This document shows positions 53,789 to 62,646 of a stretch of DNA of 64,000 nt, one piece after another. The DNA is from Halorhabdus rudnickae (GTDB lineage: Archaea; Halobacteriota; Halobacteria; Halobacteriales; Haloarculaceae), in the NCBI RefSeq assembly GCF_900880625.1, contig NZ_CAAHFB010000001.1, positions 1,612,001 through 1,676,000 on the forward strand. The letters run 5' to 3'. The stretch's first letter is position 1; every line of letters starts with the position of its first letter. The notes under the pieces are model-generated. The model was not told the DNA's origin. It ran no database searches and worked only from the letters and a program-made list of their open reading frames with translations. The position numbers and the translations under genes are program-made.

Positions 53789-55420
53789 TCACGTCCGGAT
53801 CTCGAAACGCGACCCCGTCTCGACGTCGGCGAGTTCGATCTCCCACTCGTGGGCCGCGACGATCTGCTCGACGATCGCGAGACCGAACCCGGTCCCGTTC
53901 TCGGCCGTACTGTATCCCGACTCGAAGACCTGCTGGCGTTCCTCATCAGGAATGCCACGTCCGTCGTCTTCGATGAAGAAGCCGTTCTCACCGTCGAGCG
54001 GCCCGACCGTGACGCTCACGTCTTTGCCACCGTGCTCGACTGCATTCCGGAAGAGGTTCTCGAAGAGCCGCTGGATGCGCTCCGGATCGCCGAGGATGTC
54101 ACGGTCGTCGTCGACAACCAGTGCCGCGTCGGCGGTCTCGACCATCTCCCAGGCGTCGCGTGCGATCACTTCGAGGCTAATGCGTTCGCGTTCCTCGATA
54201 GGCTGTCCCTGGCGGGCCAGCTGAAGGACATCCTCGATGAGGGCCTCGATGCGGTCGAGCGCCTCACTCGCGGTTTCGAGGTGTTCATTGTCGGCGGCCT
54301 CGTCTCGGGCGAGTTCGAGTCGCGCCTGGGCGACGTTCAGCGGATTCCGGAGATCGTGAGAGAGCATGCTGGCGAACGAATCCAGCCGGTCGTTCTGGCG
54401 CTCAAGTTCATTGCGGTACTGCTCTCGGTGGGTCTCGTCGGTGAAAACGAGTGCCCGTCCGAGCGAGGCCTGGGAGGCCGAGAACCGCTGCTCAGTCACG
54501 CGGTAGTAGCGCGTCTTGCCGTCCCGATGGGCCGTCACGAGTGGATCGTCCGCTTCGAGTTTTTCCGCACACCGGGGGGCGATCGACGCGAACACTTCCC
54601 CGATAACCGACCGGTCGGACAGTGCCGGGACGAGACGCCCCGCCGCGCGATTGAAGTCCCGGATTCGGTCGCTGTCGTCGAGAACGATCACCGGATCGTC
54701 TCGGTCGCCGGCCAGCCGGATCGTCCGAAAACGCTCGAAATAGACGAACGTCAATCCGACGGCGAAGGCCGCGACGCCGATCGGTTCGTAGGTAATCTCG
54801 ATCAGGTCGGGGACGACCATCCCGAAGACGTCGAAAGAGATTGGCAACGCCGTGAGAGCGAGCAACACCACCAGCGGACGGGTGTCGTGGCTCACCTGAC
54901 GAAAGCGCTCATAGAGCATGAAGTACCCGACCGTCGCAAGGGCGTAACTCCCGGCCATGACCGCCCAGTGCAAGGTAGTACTCTCGATGGCGACGTGGGC
55001 AAACGGTGTCGAAACGACCTCGCTGGTGAAGTACAGCCCGTGGAAGCCGTTCGTGAGCTTCACGGCGACGATGGCGAGAAAGACGACGACTGCGGTCCAT
55101 CGGATCGTCGGATCACGGTGCAACGACCGACCGGTGTAGGCCGAACAGAAGTACAGCCATCCGCCGATCGTGCTCAGGCCGACGACGAGACCGATCTGGT
55201 AGAGTACAACGGCCAGTTGTTCGTTCGCCGTCGCCAGGTAGCCGACAGTAGCCAGCGCCCACCCGCCGCTGGTGAGCAGGAGTGCAACCAGCCCACGCCG
55301 GGTGTCGCCCTCGGCGATCCGGTTGACCCGGACCGCACTGACGAACGTGGCGACAGCCGAGATCCCGAAGATCGCCAGATACCAGAGTCGATCACCCAGT
55401 ACCGGAACTCCGTCGATCAT
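53789..55420 (-). CDS. Histidine kinase with N-terminal 7TM sensor and PAS domain
   Basis: A 543-residue protein. Seven helices occupy about residues 5-220 (DRLWYLAIFGISAVATFVSA, GLVALLLTSGGWALATVGYL and others), the histidine kinase 7TM region. A PAS domain follows (VIVLDDSDRIRDFNRAAGRL, RYYRVTEQRFSASQASLGRA). HisKA has FASMLSHDLRNPLNVAQARL (His in SHD). The ATPase domain shows RLFENLFRNAVEHGGKDVSV (N-box), FIEDDGRGIPDEERQQVFES (G1) and NGTGFGLAIVEQIVAAHEWE (G2). The partner regulator is not nearby. The plus-strand frame opposite is a shadow. Confidence 0.92.
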   Translation of the reverse strand: MIDGVPVLGDRLWYLAIFGISAVATFVSAVRVNRIAEGDTRRGLVALLLTSGGWALATVGYLATANEQLAVVLYQIGLVVGLSTIGGWLYFCSAYTGRSLHRDPTIRWTAVVVFLAIVAVKLTNGFHGLYFTSEVVSTPFAHVAIESTTLHWAVMAGSYALATVGYFMLYERFRQVSHDTRPLVVLLALTALPISFDVFGMVVPDLIEITYEPIGVAAFAVGLTFVYFERFRTIRLAGDRDDPVIVLDDSDRIRDFNRAAGRLVPALSDRSVIGEVFASIAPRCAEKLEADDPLVTAHRDGKTRYYRVTEQRFSASQASLGRALVFTDETHREQYRNELERQNDRLDSFASMLSHDLRNPLNVAQARLELARDEAADNEHLETASEALDRIEALIEDVLQLARQGQPIEERERISLEVIARDAWEMVETADAALVVDDDRDILGDPERIQRLFENLFRNAVEHGGKDVSVTVGPLDGENGFFIEDDGRGIPDEERQQVFESGYSTAENGTGFGLAIVEQIVAAHEWEIELADVETGSRFEIRT

Positions 55421-55573
55421 CGGTGACTCGACTCACCTGTCCAGTCCATAGGATATGTTCCGTATCCAACGTAATGAATGCATCTGCCGGGGGAGTATCG
55501 GTCTGTCCCCGAGCCGTGTCGAAATCTCGAAGCGTGCCGAAAGACAATTGCGGCTCTCGCCCGGAAGGAGGGT

Positions 55574-56422
55574 ATGCGCATTGCCTTGCCCAACAAGGGC
55601 CGGCTACACGACCCGAGCGTCGACGTCTTAGAGCGCGCCGGGCTCCACCTCGTCGACGGCGCTGATCGCCAGCTCTACGCACAGACCGTCGACGAGGACG
55701 TGACCGTGCTATACGCTCGCGCCGCCGACATTCCCGAGTACGTCTCGGACGGCGCTGCAGACATCGGTATCACGGGATTCGATCAGATACAGGAGGCCGG
55801 CCGCGAGAATCTCGTCGATCTGCTCGACCTCGAATTCGGCGAGTGCAAGCTCGTGCTGGCGGCCCCCGAGGACGGCGACGTCGACGCGCCGGGGGATCTC
55901 GTAGGCGGCACCATCGCCACGGAGTTCCCGAATGTGACCCGGGCCTATCTCGACGAGGCGGGGATCGACGCCGAGATCACGGAGGTTTCGGGCGCGACGG
56001 AACTCACGCCGCACGTCGACATCGCCGACGGCATCGTCGACATCACCTCCACGGGGACGACCCTGCGGATGAACCGCCTCGAAGTGATCGACGACGTCCT
56101 CGAGAGCTCCGTCCGACTCGTCGCCCGCGAGGACGTCGCCGACGACCCGAAGATCAAGCAGATCCGGATGGCACTCGAATCGGTGCTGACCGCCGAGGAC
56201 AAGCGCTACCTCATGATGAACGTCCCCGAGTCCCGCATCGAAGACGTCAAAGACGTCATGCCGGGGATGGGCGGCCCGACGGTGATGGACATCGCCGGGA
56301 CTGAGGACGTGGCCGTCCACGCCGTCGTCGAGGAAGGGTCGGTCTTCGAGACCATCAACCGGGTGAAGGAACTCGGCGCCAGGGACATCCTCGTCACCGA
56401 GATCGAACGGCTCGTCGAGTGA
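55574..56422 (+). CDS. hisG: ATP phosphoribosyltransferase HisG
   Basis: A 282-residue protein from ATG 55574: [60 protein letters not shown], the PRPP site [20 protein letters not shown], and a C-terminal regulatory ACT-like domain ([40 protein letters not shown]). It is the long, HisZ-independent form that catalyses the first step of histidine synthesis and is feedback inhibited by histidine. Confidence 0.95.
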   Translation: MRIALPNKGRLHDPSVDVLERAGLHLVDGADRQLYAQTVDEDVTVLYARAADIPEYVSDGAADIGITGFDQIQEAGRENLVDLLDLEFGECKLVLAAPEDGDVDAPGDLVGGTIATEFPNVTRAYLDEAGIDAEITEVSGATELTPHVDIADGIVDITSTGTTLRMNRLEVIDDVLESSVRLVAREDVADDPKIKQIRMALESVLTAEDKRYLMMNVPESRIEDVKDVMPGMGGPTVMDIAGTEDVAVHAVVEEGSVFETINRVKELGARDILVTEIERLVE

Positions 56423-56446
56423 GTTGCCGGTCGTCTTCCGGCCGTC

Positions 56447-57358
56447 TCAGGCCTCGACTTTCTTGTAGTCGACGTACTCGCCGCCCCGAAAGTCCTCTAA
56501 GAGGTTGATCGCCGCCGTCGTGCCCTCGCCGACGGAGACGTTAACCTGCCGCTGGCCACCGGTCAGGTCGCCCGCCGCATAGACACGATCGACGCCCGTG
56601 TACTGCTCGCCGTCGACGTCGAGATAATCGCCGTCCCGCGGAATCCCGAGCATGTCCCCGATGTCAGTGCCGCCGGCCGCACCGAGCGCGACGAAGACGC
56701 CCTTGACCTCGATGACGTCCCCCGATTTCAATTCGACGCCCTCGACGACGCTATCCCCGACGATCCGATCGGCCGGTTCCTCGATGATCTCGATGCCCTG
56801 CTCGGCCAGCCGCTCGATCAATGCCTCGTCCATCTCCAGCTCCGTACCGTTGGTCAGCACCCGTACGTCGTCGGTGTAATCCAGCAGCATCTCGGCCTCC
56901 TTGGCGGCGTAGTTCCCGGCCCCGACGACCGCGACCGGCGCGTCCTGATAGAAGAAGGCGTCACACTCGACGCAGTAGGAGACGCCGCCGCCCTCGAACT
57001 CGTCGACGTCCTTGATCGCCGGGCTCTCGTAGGACGCCCCGGTCGCGAGGATGATCCCGCGAACCTCGTACTCCTTGCGTTCGGTTTCGATCACGTAGCC
57101 GTCGCCATCCTCGCCGACCCGGACGACCTCCTCTTGGACGATCTCCGCGCCGAACTTCGTCGCCTGCTGTTGGCCCGCCTCGACGAGTTCCGGGCCGCTG
57201 GCGCCCTCCGGGAAGCCATAGACGTTTTCCATCCAGTCGACATCCCTGGTCGTCCCGTCGCCCTTGTCGAAGACGAGCGTCTCCTGATCTGCGCGTGCGG
57301 TGTAGACGGCGGCGGCCAGTCCGGCTGGCCCGCCACCGATGATTGCGACATCAGACAT
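56447..57358 (-). CDS. trxB: Thioredoxin reductase-like FAD/NAD(P)H disulfide oxidoreductase
   Basis: A 303-residue protein from ATG 57358. VAIIGGGPAGLAAAVYTARA binds FAD; GGVSYCVECDAFFYQDAPVA holds the redox CVEC pair; APVAVVGAGNYAAKEAEMLL binds NAD(P)H; DRVYAAGDLTGGQRQVNVSV is the FAD-ribityl motif. It reduces thioredoxin or a similar thiol protein such as the haloarchaeal gamma-glutamylcysteine system. It converges on hisG. Its short leader contains an operator-like AT-rich repeat. Confidence 0.9.
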   Translation of the reverse strand: MSDVAIIGGGPAGLAAAVYTARADQETLVFDKGDGTTRDVDWMENVYGFPEGASGPELVEAGQQQATKFGAEIVQEEVVRVGEDGDGYVIETERKEYEVRGIILATGASYESPAIKDVDEFEGGGVSYCVECDAFFYQDAPVAVVGAGNYAAKEAEMLLDYTDDVRVLTNGTELEMDEALIERLAEQGIEIIEEPADRIVGDSVVEGVELKSGDVIEVKGVFVALGAAGGTDIGDMLGIPRDGDYLDVDGEQYTGVDRVYAAGDLTGGQRQVNVSVGEGTTAAINLLEDFRGGEYVDYKKVEA

Positions 57359-57390
57359 TGTGTACATACTATACAATACTGTGGAATATA
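57359..57390 (-). promoter_or_regulatory. Promoter of trxB with operator-like AT-rich repeat
   Basis: On the minus strand a TATA box tttatatt (about 57382-57390) is followed by cagtattgtatagtatgtac up to the ATG. The stretch contains imperfect inverted and direct repeats of gtat/atac. The position over the transcription start fits a repressor site, perhaps redox-linked. A further small repeat gtac-agaaca-gtac lies at about 57452-57465. Confidence 0.45.
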
Positions 57391-57548
57391 AACGACTCGA
57401 TCCACGCGAGTATATCCCGAACGTGGCACGAAATAGCGCACCCTAACATGGTACAGAACAGTACATCACCCGGACGGATGCGGCCCGCCAGTAGTGAACG
57501 ATATTCGAAATACAATCCGCTCGCAGAAAGCAGGCGAAGGACGGGTTC

Positions 57549-58175
57549 CTACCCGACGGAGAAGAACTGGAAGAGATCATCGCGTTCGGCGTCGTGGAGG
57601 TGCGTCCGGACGGCTTCGTTCATCGCGTTGATCGACCCACGTTTGGCGGTGATCGGCGCGATGGTGTCCTGCCACTGTTTCCATGGTGGATGCAGGCCCA
57701 GACGATCACACAGTTCGTTCAGTCGCTCGTCGCGGTCGTCGACCTTGTCCATCTTGTTGACCGCGACGACCGGCGGGATCCCGACGTCCCGGAGGAAGTG
57801 AAACAGTTCGACGTCGTGGGGGATCTCGTCGGAACCGGAATGGCGATCGATAATGTCGATGACGCTCTTGCCGTCGACGACGAGCACGCCGACCAGAATC
57901 TGCTCGGCGTATTCCTCGACGTACCGGACGACGTCGGTCTTGATCTCCTCGCGGGCCTCGTCGGGAACGCCTTCCATGTAGCCAAAGCCCGGCAGATCCG
58001 TCAGGACGAAATCCTGGCCCGTCCAATCGTAGTGGTTGGGTTCGCGAGTCACGCCCGGTCGCTGTCCGGTGTCGAAGGTATGGCCGGTCAACTCCCGCAT
58101 GAGCGTGGACTTGCCTACGTTGGATCGCCCGAGGAGGACGACCTCAGCGTCGCGGTCCGGCCGCGTCTCGAACAT
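57549..58175 (-). CDS. engB: GTP-binding protein EngB (YsxC family)
   Basis: A 208-residue protein: [20 protein letters not shown] (G1), [16 protein letters not shown] (G2), [20 protein letters not shown] (G3, DLPGFGY is the EngB hallmark), [20 protein letters not shown] (G4) and [20 protein letters not shown] (G5). EngB assists large-subunit assembly. It is divergent from the small membrane protein at 58258. Confidence 0.92.
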   Translation of the reverse strand: MFETRPDRDAEVVLLGRSNVGKSTLMRELTGHTFDTGQRPGVTREPNHYDWTGQDFVLTDLPGFGYMEGVPDEAREEIKTDVVRYVEEYAEQILVGVLVVDGKSVIDIIDRHSGSDEIPHDVELFHFLRDVGIPPVVAVNKMDKVDDRDERLNELCDRLGLHPPWKQWQDTIAPITAKRGSINAMNEAVRTHLHDAERDDLFQFFSVG

Positions 58176-58257
58176 AGCCGGTCTAGGGCTCGCGAGCGGA
58201 AAGGAGCCGCGATCCCTCGGCAGAACTCCGTTGGGCGTGACGGGTCAGCCACCGGGC

Positions 58258-58524
58258 ATGAACGTCGGTCGCGCCGTGGGAGTGGCGCTGCTCGCACTAG
58301 TCGACGCGACGGCCGCCGGATTGCTCGCAGGGTTCGCTACGCTGTGGCTCGTTCCGTTTCTGTGGGCGAGCGACGCGGTGCTGGTCGCCACGATCGTCTT
58401 CGGTGTAGTCACCGGAACCGTACTCGCGATCGCGCTGACGCTAGCCCACCGCGGCGAGCAGCCGTTCCCCGCGACGCGTCTGGCCCTCGGCGTCCTGGAT
58501 CGATTGCCGCGTTGGTGGCCGTGA
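58258..58524 (+). CDS. Small two-to-three-helix membrane protein
   Basis: An 88-residue protein from ATG 58258 with hydrophobic segments VALLALVDATAAGLLAGFAT, LWLVPFLWASDAVLVATIVF and VVTGTVLAIALTLAHR, ending in a basic tail (LDRLPRWWP). No family was recognised. The longer reading upstream to 58036 runs over engB and is not real. The 58525-58790 gap after it shows no gene I can support. Confidence 0.6.
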   Translation: MNVGRAVGVALLALVDATAAGLLAGFATLWLVPFLWASDAVLVATIVFGVVTGTVLAIALTLAHRGEQPFPATRLALGVLDRLPRWWP

Positions 58525-58790
58525 GAGTGAGCATCGTCGACTGTCGAGGAGCGTTTGGGACTTCAGCGTCTCGCCCCGCGATCGGACAGACGGTTGGCGC
58601 GCATTTCGAAGTGGCCCACAGTGCCCGGTGTGAACTCGATACGGATTGGTTCCGACATTTCGAACCAACGTGCAGGTCGAACTACTCACACGAATCAAGG
58701 ATGATTTTTCACTAGCATCTCGAAGGTTTAGGACTACCAAATATCAAAATGTAAATACCATTCTCCAGAATGGAAGACTGGTTGTTCAGA

Positions 58791-60236
58791 ATGTCTGAAC
58801 AGAATTGGTCCCGCGAAGCGAGTCGACGCACGGTCCTCAAGACAACTGCGGCTTCGATCGCCGGGCTCTCCGGCGTGGGGAGTTCATTGGTATCCCTCGG
58901 CCGGGGTGCCGAGGGGTCGAATCCGCAACCAGTTACCGATCCCGAACCTGCACCTGCGCCCTCGATTTACATCGCATCGGACCTGCAGGAGTTCAACTGG
59001 CCAATCCTCCTCGGGAACGAGCGAGATTCGATGGCCGACGCACTCACCGGCTACGTTGACGATGCCACAGTTAGCCGGGAACAGAAACGGACTGCCCGTG
59101 AATCTCTAAAAGACATCTGGTCAGAAGTTGAGATCAAATCTAAGACCAAGCCCTGGCATGTGATCCAGAAACAACGTGAAAAAGAGGGACGGGACAAACC
59201 GAAAACACACGACAGCGACCTACGAGGAGGGCAAGGCCACAAGAAGAGACAGAAGTCCCAGAAAGGAGGCAACGCCAAGCCCCAAATTCGGCGTGATGAT
59301 AAAACGACAGTGTACAAATTAAAAGGAGACAAACAGAAGGCAAAGACGGTGTTGGATGATGCCGAACGAACAGTCCGTCAAACCGGAAATATCTCTGTAG
59401 CTACAAGCCAGGACGCAGAATCTCTGGCAAGCCTATCAAGCGTGATCGAGTCCGGTGCGACTTCATCTGGTGAAAACGAAGAAGGTTCCGAAAACATATC
59501 GCCTCAATGGAAGGGGGGTGACGGTGACGGGAACTATGACGGCCACAACTATCTATCACGTTGGGCGGGGAAGAATATGAATATTGACGATGAATTATCA
59601 GAGACACTATCAAATAATGCCCCAAAGCCGGATGACTGGCCATACGATTTCCCACCGGGAACGATTCCCCAGAAATTCGATGGAACGCCCACGGGCGAAG
59701 ATTTGGCGCAGTCATATGCACATGCCTGGAACCCGTTAACAAAGATCGGTCATGCTGATCATTTCTTAGACGAGCGAATGAACAATGCGGTAGACCACGC
59801 CGAAGAGAGTACCGAACGGTATCAAGAAGTCGGCTATGCTATGCACTTTCTCCAAGATCTCGGAAACCCATTACACACTAATATGTTCGAAGAGCAATTA
59901 CGTAATAGGTGGGTTCACTTTAAATATGAACGAAAAGTTGCGGACTATCTCGAAGACGGACACATAATGACGAGAAATATTGAGAATATAGAACAGTATA
60001 ATCCTGTACCAGATCCTCTCCCATGGGAAGGTTCGAAGTGGGGAGAACATGGACACCAATTAGCGACATTCTCTGCAAATTATGCATCTGATTTCCTCAC
60101 CATTATTATAGAACATGAAGGCGAGGATCCACTGGCAAACAGTAATGCGTTAGTGACTGATACACAAAAAGTCCTCGAGAAAACGACGAAGTACTCCATG
60201 GGGCTGATTGGAGAGATCCACCCTCGATACGAGTGA
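58791..60236 (+). CDS. Tat-exported zinc phospholipase C/S1-P1 nuclease-fold protein
   Basis: A 481-residue protein from ATG 58791. Residues 1-40 are a Tat signal (SREASRRTVLKTTAASIAGL, twin Arg 12-13), without lipobox. A Lys/Gln-rich middle (about 115-190) is unusual for a halophile. The C-terminal domain (about 245-420) carries the His/Asp pattern of zinc-dependent phospholipase C and nuclease P1: HNYLSRWAG (His252), YAHAWNPLTKIGHADHFLDE (His311, 321, 324), YAMHFLQDLGNPLHTNMFEE (His352, Asp356, His362) and a later His376. Predicted to hydrolyse phosphodiester bonds outside the cell. AT-rich codon use differs from neighbours. Four lipoprotein genes follow at once. Confidence 0.8.
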   Translation: MSEQNWSREASRRTVLKTTAASIAGLSGVGSSLVSLGRGAEGSNPQPVTDPEPAPAPSIYIASDLQEFNWPILLGNERDSMADALTGYVDDATVSREQKRTARESLKDIWSEVEIKSKTKPWHVIQKQREKEGRDKPKTHDSDLRGGQGHKKRQKSQKGGNAKPQIRRDDKTTVYKLKGDKQKAKTVLDDAERTVRQTGNISVATSQDAESLASLSSVIESGATSSGENEEGSENISPQWKGGDGDGNYDGHNYLSRWAGKNMNIDDELSETLSNNAPKPDDWPYDFPPGTIPQKFDGTPTGEDLAQSYAHAWNPLTKIGHADHFLDERMNNAVDHAEESTERYQEVGYAMHFLQDLGNPLHTNMFEEQLRNRWVHFKYERKVADYLEDGHIMTRNIENIEQYNPVPDPLPWEGSKWGEHGHQLATFSANYASDFLTIIIEHEGEDPLANSNALVTDTQKVLEKTTKYSMGLIGEIHPRYE

Positions 60237-60256
60237 CTATTCAGGTCGTGGATACT

Positions 60257-60718
60257 ATGAGCACAATTGGATGGAAGGGATTGGTAATCACCGCCATGAT
60301 CTGTAGTGTGATCGCCCTCAGTGGGTGCTCGGGAGTCCAAATGGAATACGATACGTCACCAGAACCACAGGAGGAACTGGCAGGCTATAATCTCACTATC
60401 GGCGAACCGACGACTGGCGTGGCCTTCGACGGGATGTTTATCCAAAGCCAGTCCCATATGGGAGGTTCAGCATATCTCGAGCTTCGAGAGCACCCGGAAG
60501 CCCTCACGTCAGTCAGAACGATCCGGATCCAGGAAAATGACACACAGATGCATGAAGAATATGGACAGAAAGAACCTATGAACGCGGACAGGGGCTATAG
60601 CTTCGAACTGGAAACCCCAATCTATCCTGATACGAACAAATATCGGTATCGGGTAGAAGCCTTGAACGAATCGGACGCCGTCATCGATGCGGTCAACGTC
60701 ACGATCGTGGACACCTAG
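60257..60718 (+). CDS. Small lipoprotein, paralogue 1
   Basis: A 153-residue protein from ATG 60257, 20 bp after the phospholipase-like gene. The signal peptide ends in a lipobox (VIALSGC). The mature part, GVQMEYDTSPEPQEELAGYN, LTIGEPTTGVAFDGMFIQSQ, PIYPDTNKYRYRVEALNESD and AVIDAVNVTIVDT, looks like a single beta-sandwich domain. It shares long identical stretches with paralogue 2, including at DNA level. No family recognised. Confidence 0.75.
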   Translation: MSTIGWKGLVITAMICSVIALSGCSGVQMEYDTSPEPQEELAGYNLTIGEPTTGVAFDGMFIQSQSHMGGSAYLELREHPEALTSVRTIRIQENDTQMHEEYGQKEPMNADRGYSFELETPIYPDTNKYRYRVEALNESDAVIDAVNVTIVDT

Positions 60719-60737
60719 GGCCAGCGTAGTGGACTGA

Positions 60738-61345
60738 ATTTATCGAGAACAATTATTGATCGTCCAAGGACCATATGATGGCAACTCATTATAGAACACT
60801 CCTGGTCTCGACGTTGCTCTGTGTCGTGCTCATCACCAGTGGCTGCTCGGGAGTCCAAATGGAATACGATACGTCACCAGAACCACAGGAGGAACTGTCA
60901 GGCTATAATCTCACCATCGGCGAACCGACGACCGGCGGGGCCTTCGATGGCATGTATATCAAAAGCCAGTCCGCGGAGGGAGGGACAGCAAGTCTCGAGT
61001 TGCGAAAGCGCCCGGAAAGCCTCACGTCCCTCAGATTGATCCGGACTCAGCAAAATGACACACAGATGCACGACACGTTGTGGACCATGGAAGTGAACGA
61101 GGATTCGGACTATAGCTTCGGTCTAACAACCCCTATCTACCCCGATACGCACAAATACCGATACCGAATCGAGGCCCTCAACGAATCGGACGCTGTCATC
61201 GATGCAGTCAACGTCACGATTGTGGATATCTAGCGCCAGCATAGTGTACCGGATTTATCGAGAACAATTATTGATCGGCTAAGGACCATATGATGGCAAC
61301 TCATTATAGAACACTCCTGGTCTCGACGTTGCTCTGTGTCGTTCT
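60738..61345 (+). repeat. Tandem duplication spanning lipoprotein 5' regions
   Basis: The stretch 60738-60830 (leader and signal peptide of paralogue 2) recurs at 61253-61345 before the truncated third copy with only a few changes, including the identical start atgatggcaactcattatag. A second block, from tgctcgggagtcc to ggaggaact, is shared between paralogues 1 (about 60326-60379) and 2 (about 60844-60897). The array grew by local duplication. Confidence 0.85.
60775..61233 (+). CDS. Small lipoprotein, paralogue 2
   Basis: A 152-residue protein (MMATHYRTLLVSTLLCVVLI; lipobox ITSGC). The mature half is nearly the same as paralogue 1: SGVQMEYDTSPEPQEELSGY, TIGEPTTGGAFDGMYIKSQS and the same C terminus ALNESDAVIDAVNVTIVDI. 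Divergence is concentrated in the middle (residues about 70-115), as if that surface were under different selection. Confidence 0.75.
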   Translation: MMATHYRTLLVSTLLCVVLITSGCSGVQMEYDTSPEPQEELSGYNLTIGEPTTGGAFDGMYIKSQSAEGGTASLELRKRPESLTSLRLIRTQQNDTQMHDTLWTMEVNEDSDYSFGLTTPIYPDTHKYRYRIEALNESDAVIDAVNVTIVDI

Positions 61346-61469
61346 CTTCACCAGCGGGTGCGTGGGACTCTCCGCAAACGACGGCCCACCGAGTCAATAC
61401 AACGTCACCTTCGATAAGCCAACGACAGGGGCCGTCTTTTCGGATCTCTCGCTATACAGGAACACATGA
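61290..61469 (+). CDS. Truncated lipoprotein, paralogue 3
   Basis: A 59-residue frame (MMATHYRTLLVSTLLCVVLF, lipobox FTSGC) that repeats the signal peptide of paralogue 2 and then diverges (PPSQYNVTFDKPTTGAVFSD), with PTTG still matching the family, and stops after LYRNT. It looks like a chimeric, truncated member: probably a pseudogene, but it could still yield a short lipopeptide. Confidence 0.5.
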   Translation: MMATHYRTLLVSTLLCVVLFTSGCVGLSANDGPPSQYNVTFDKPTTGAVFSDLSLYRNT

Positions 61470-61587
61470 ATGACAATCCAATAGATCATGTTGAAGAGTA
61501 AACAAAACAATCATTATCGTGGGCCGAAATGTTTTCGGCAGATCTAATAGCCGAATTGACATAATATACGTGACACCACTGGTAAAG

Positions 61588-62049
61588 ATGGACAATAAAG
61601 TATGGTTGATCGTCTCTATTTGTCTTGCAGTAACAGTGCTGGGCGGCTGTCTGGAAGCCAATGAGTCACCTCCGACGAGAATACATACAATAGACGAAAA
61701 TCCCACTCCAAAGGCGGCTTCAGCCTCGTTTACGGCCCCGTTGACAGGGGATGTTTTCTCTACGGTGGGATACGTGTCTACCACGGCAAATGATCTTCAC
61801 TATAAGATTCCCCGTCTCGATAATCGGAAAATAGACCGAATCTATGTGGAAACTATACCCACTTCCGGTAGTGATACATCCGAAACAGGGTACGACGGAA
61901 AGAGTACAATATATGAGGGGTATGCCATTGTCACGCTCGAATTTCCGCTAGATGAAGACTGTACTACAAACCAATACCGTATCATTGCAGAAAACGAAAC
62001 GAGAGGCGTCATAGACGGTATCAACGCTACGGTTGAGAGAGTGCAATGA
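61588..62049 (+). CDS. Small lipoprotein, distant member 4
   Basis: A 153-residue protein from ATG 61588 with lipobox VLGGC. The mature part keeps a related outline: SFTAPLTGDVFSTVG where the others have PTTGVAFDG, DRIYVETIP where they have VRTIRIQ, and a closing YRIIAENETRGVIDGINATV against YRVEALNESDAVIDAVNVTI. So it is a divergent relative of the two upstream genes. It is the last gene of the AT-rich island. Confidence 0.7.
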   Translation: MDNKVWLIVSICLAVTVLGGCLEANESPPTRIHTIDENPTPKAASASFTAPLTGDVFSTVGYVSTTANDLHYKIPRLDNRKIDRIYVETIPTSGSDTSETGYDGKSTIYEGYAIVTLEFPLDEDCTTNQYRIIAENETRGVIDGINATVERVQ

Positions 62050-62159
62050 GTGAGCAATGGATAGACTCCCGTACCGGAGGACTCACTAGATATCTTGAAG
62101 TAGATATGGAACTTGAGTTCGTAACAACGTTTTTGGTGGGCCATTGAATACGCCCCTGT

Positions 62160-62378
62160 ATGGTCCCCGAATCAGACTCCGAACGCGGCTGTCCAAAGTG
62201 TGGGCACGAAGAGACCGATGTCGGCGAGATCTCGACGACTGGCGGCGGCCTGAGCAAGATGTTCGATATCCAGACGAACAGCTTCAAGGTCGTCTCCTGT
62301 ACCAACTGTGGCTATTCGGAACTGTACCGGGACACGACCTCCGGAGCGAGCGACATCGTGGACGTGTTCCTGGGGTAA
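62160..62378 (+). CDS. Zinc-ribbon protein (72 aa)
   Basis: Starts MVPESDSERGCPKCGHEETD; CPKCG and CTNCGYSELY form a four-Cys zinc ribbon around DVGEISTTGGGLSKMFDIQT. It resembles small predicted nucleic-acid-binding ribbons found across archaea. The stop overlaps the next ATG (TAATG), so the two genes are coupled. Confidence 0.8.
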   Translation: MVPESDSERGCPKCGHEETDVGEISTTGGGLSKMFDIQTNSFKVVSCTNCGYSELYRDTTSGASDIVDVFLG

Positions 62379-62539
62379 TGGTTGCCAGCGTGATCGCCGT
62401 CCTATTGGTGGTCATGATCGGGCTTGCCCTACCGCTGGCCCTCTATCGGTTCGTCCGCGCCGAACACGACAAGCGGGAGACGATGACTCGCGACGATGCC
62501 GAACGGGCCGCGCGACGGGACACCCACGAGAAGCGGTAA
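62378..62539 (+). CDS. Single-helix small membrane protein
   Basis: A 53-residue protein from ATG 62378: one hydrophobic helix (MVASVIAVLLVVMIGLALPL) followed by a highly charged cytosolic tail (VRAEHDKRETMTRDDAERAA). Coupled by a 1-nt overlap to the zinc ribbon. Function unknown. Confidence 0.6.
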   Translation: MVASVIAVLLVVMIGLALPLALYRFVRAEHDKRETMTRDDAERAARRDTHEKR

Positions 62540-62646
62540 GTTCGCCGCCAGCGCGGGTCTCTGTCCACGAATCACGACACGACATCGGCTGACGTTGCAG
62601 GCCACCCAACCACAGGTATTTGGGCGTACCGACCGACGAGCCGGGT

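Noticed and set aside
53768-55426. 552-codon plus-strand frame opposite the 7TM histidine kinase
   Set aside because: The kinase on the minus strand has all expected motifs; the plus frame has none.
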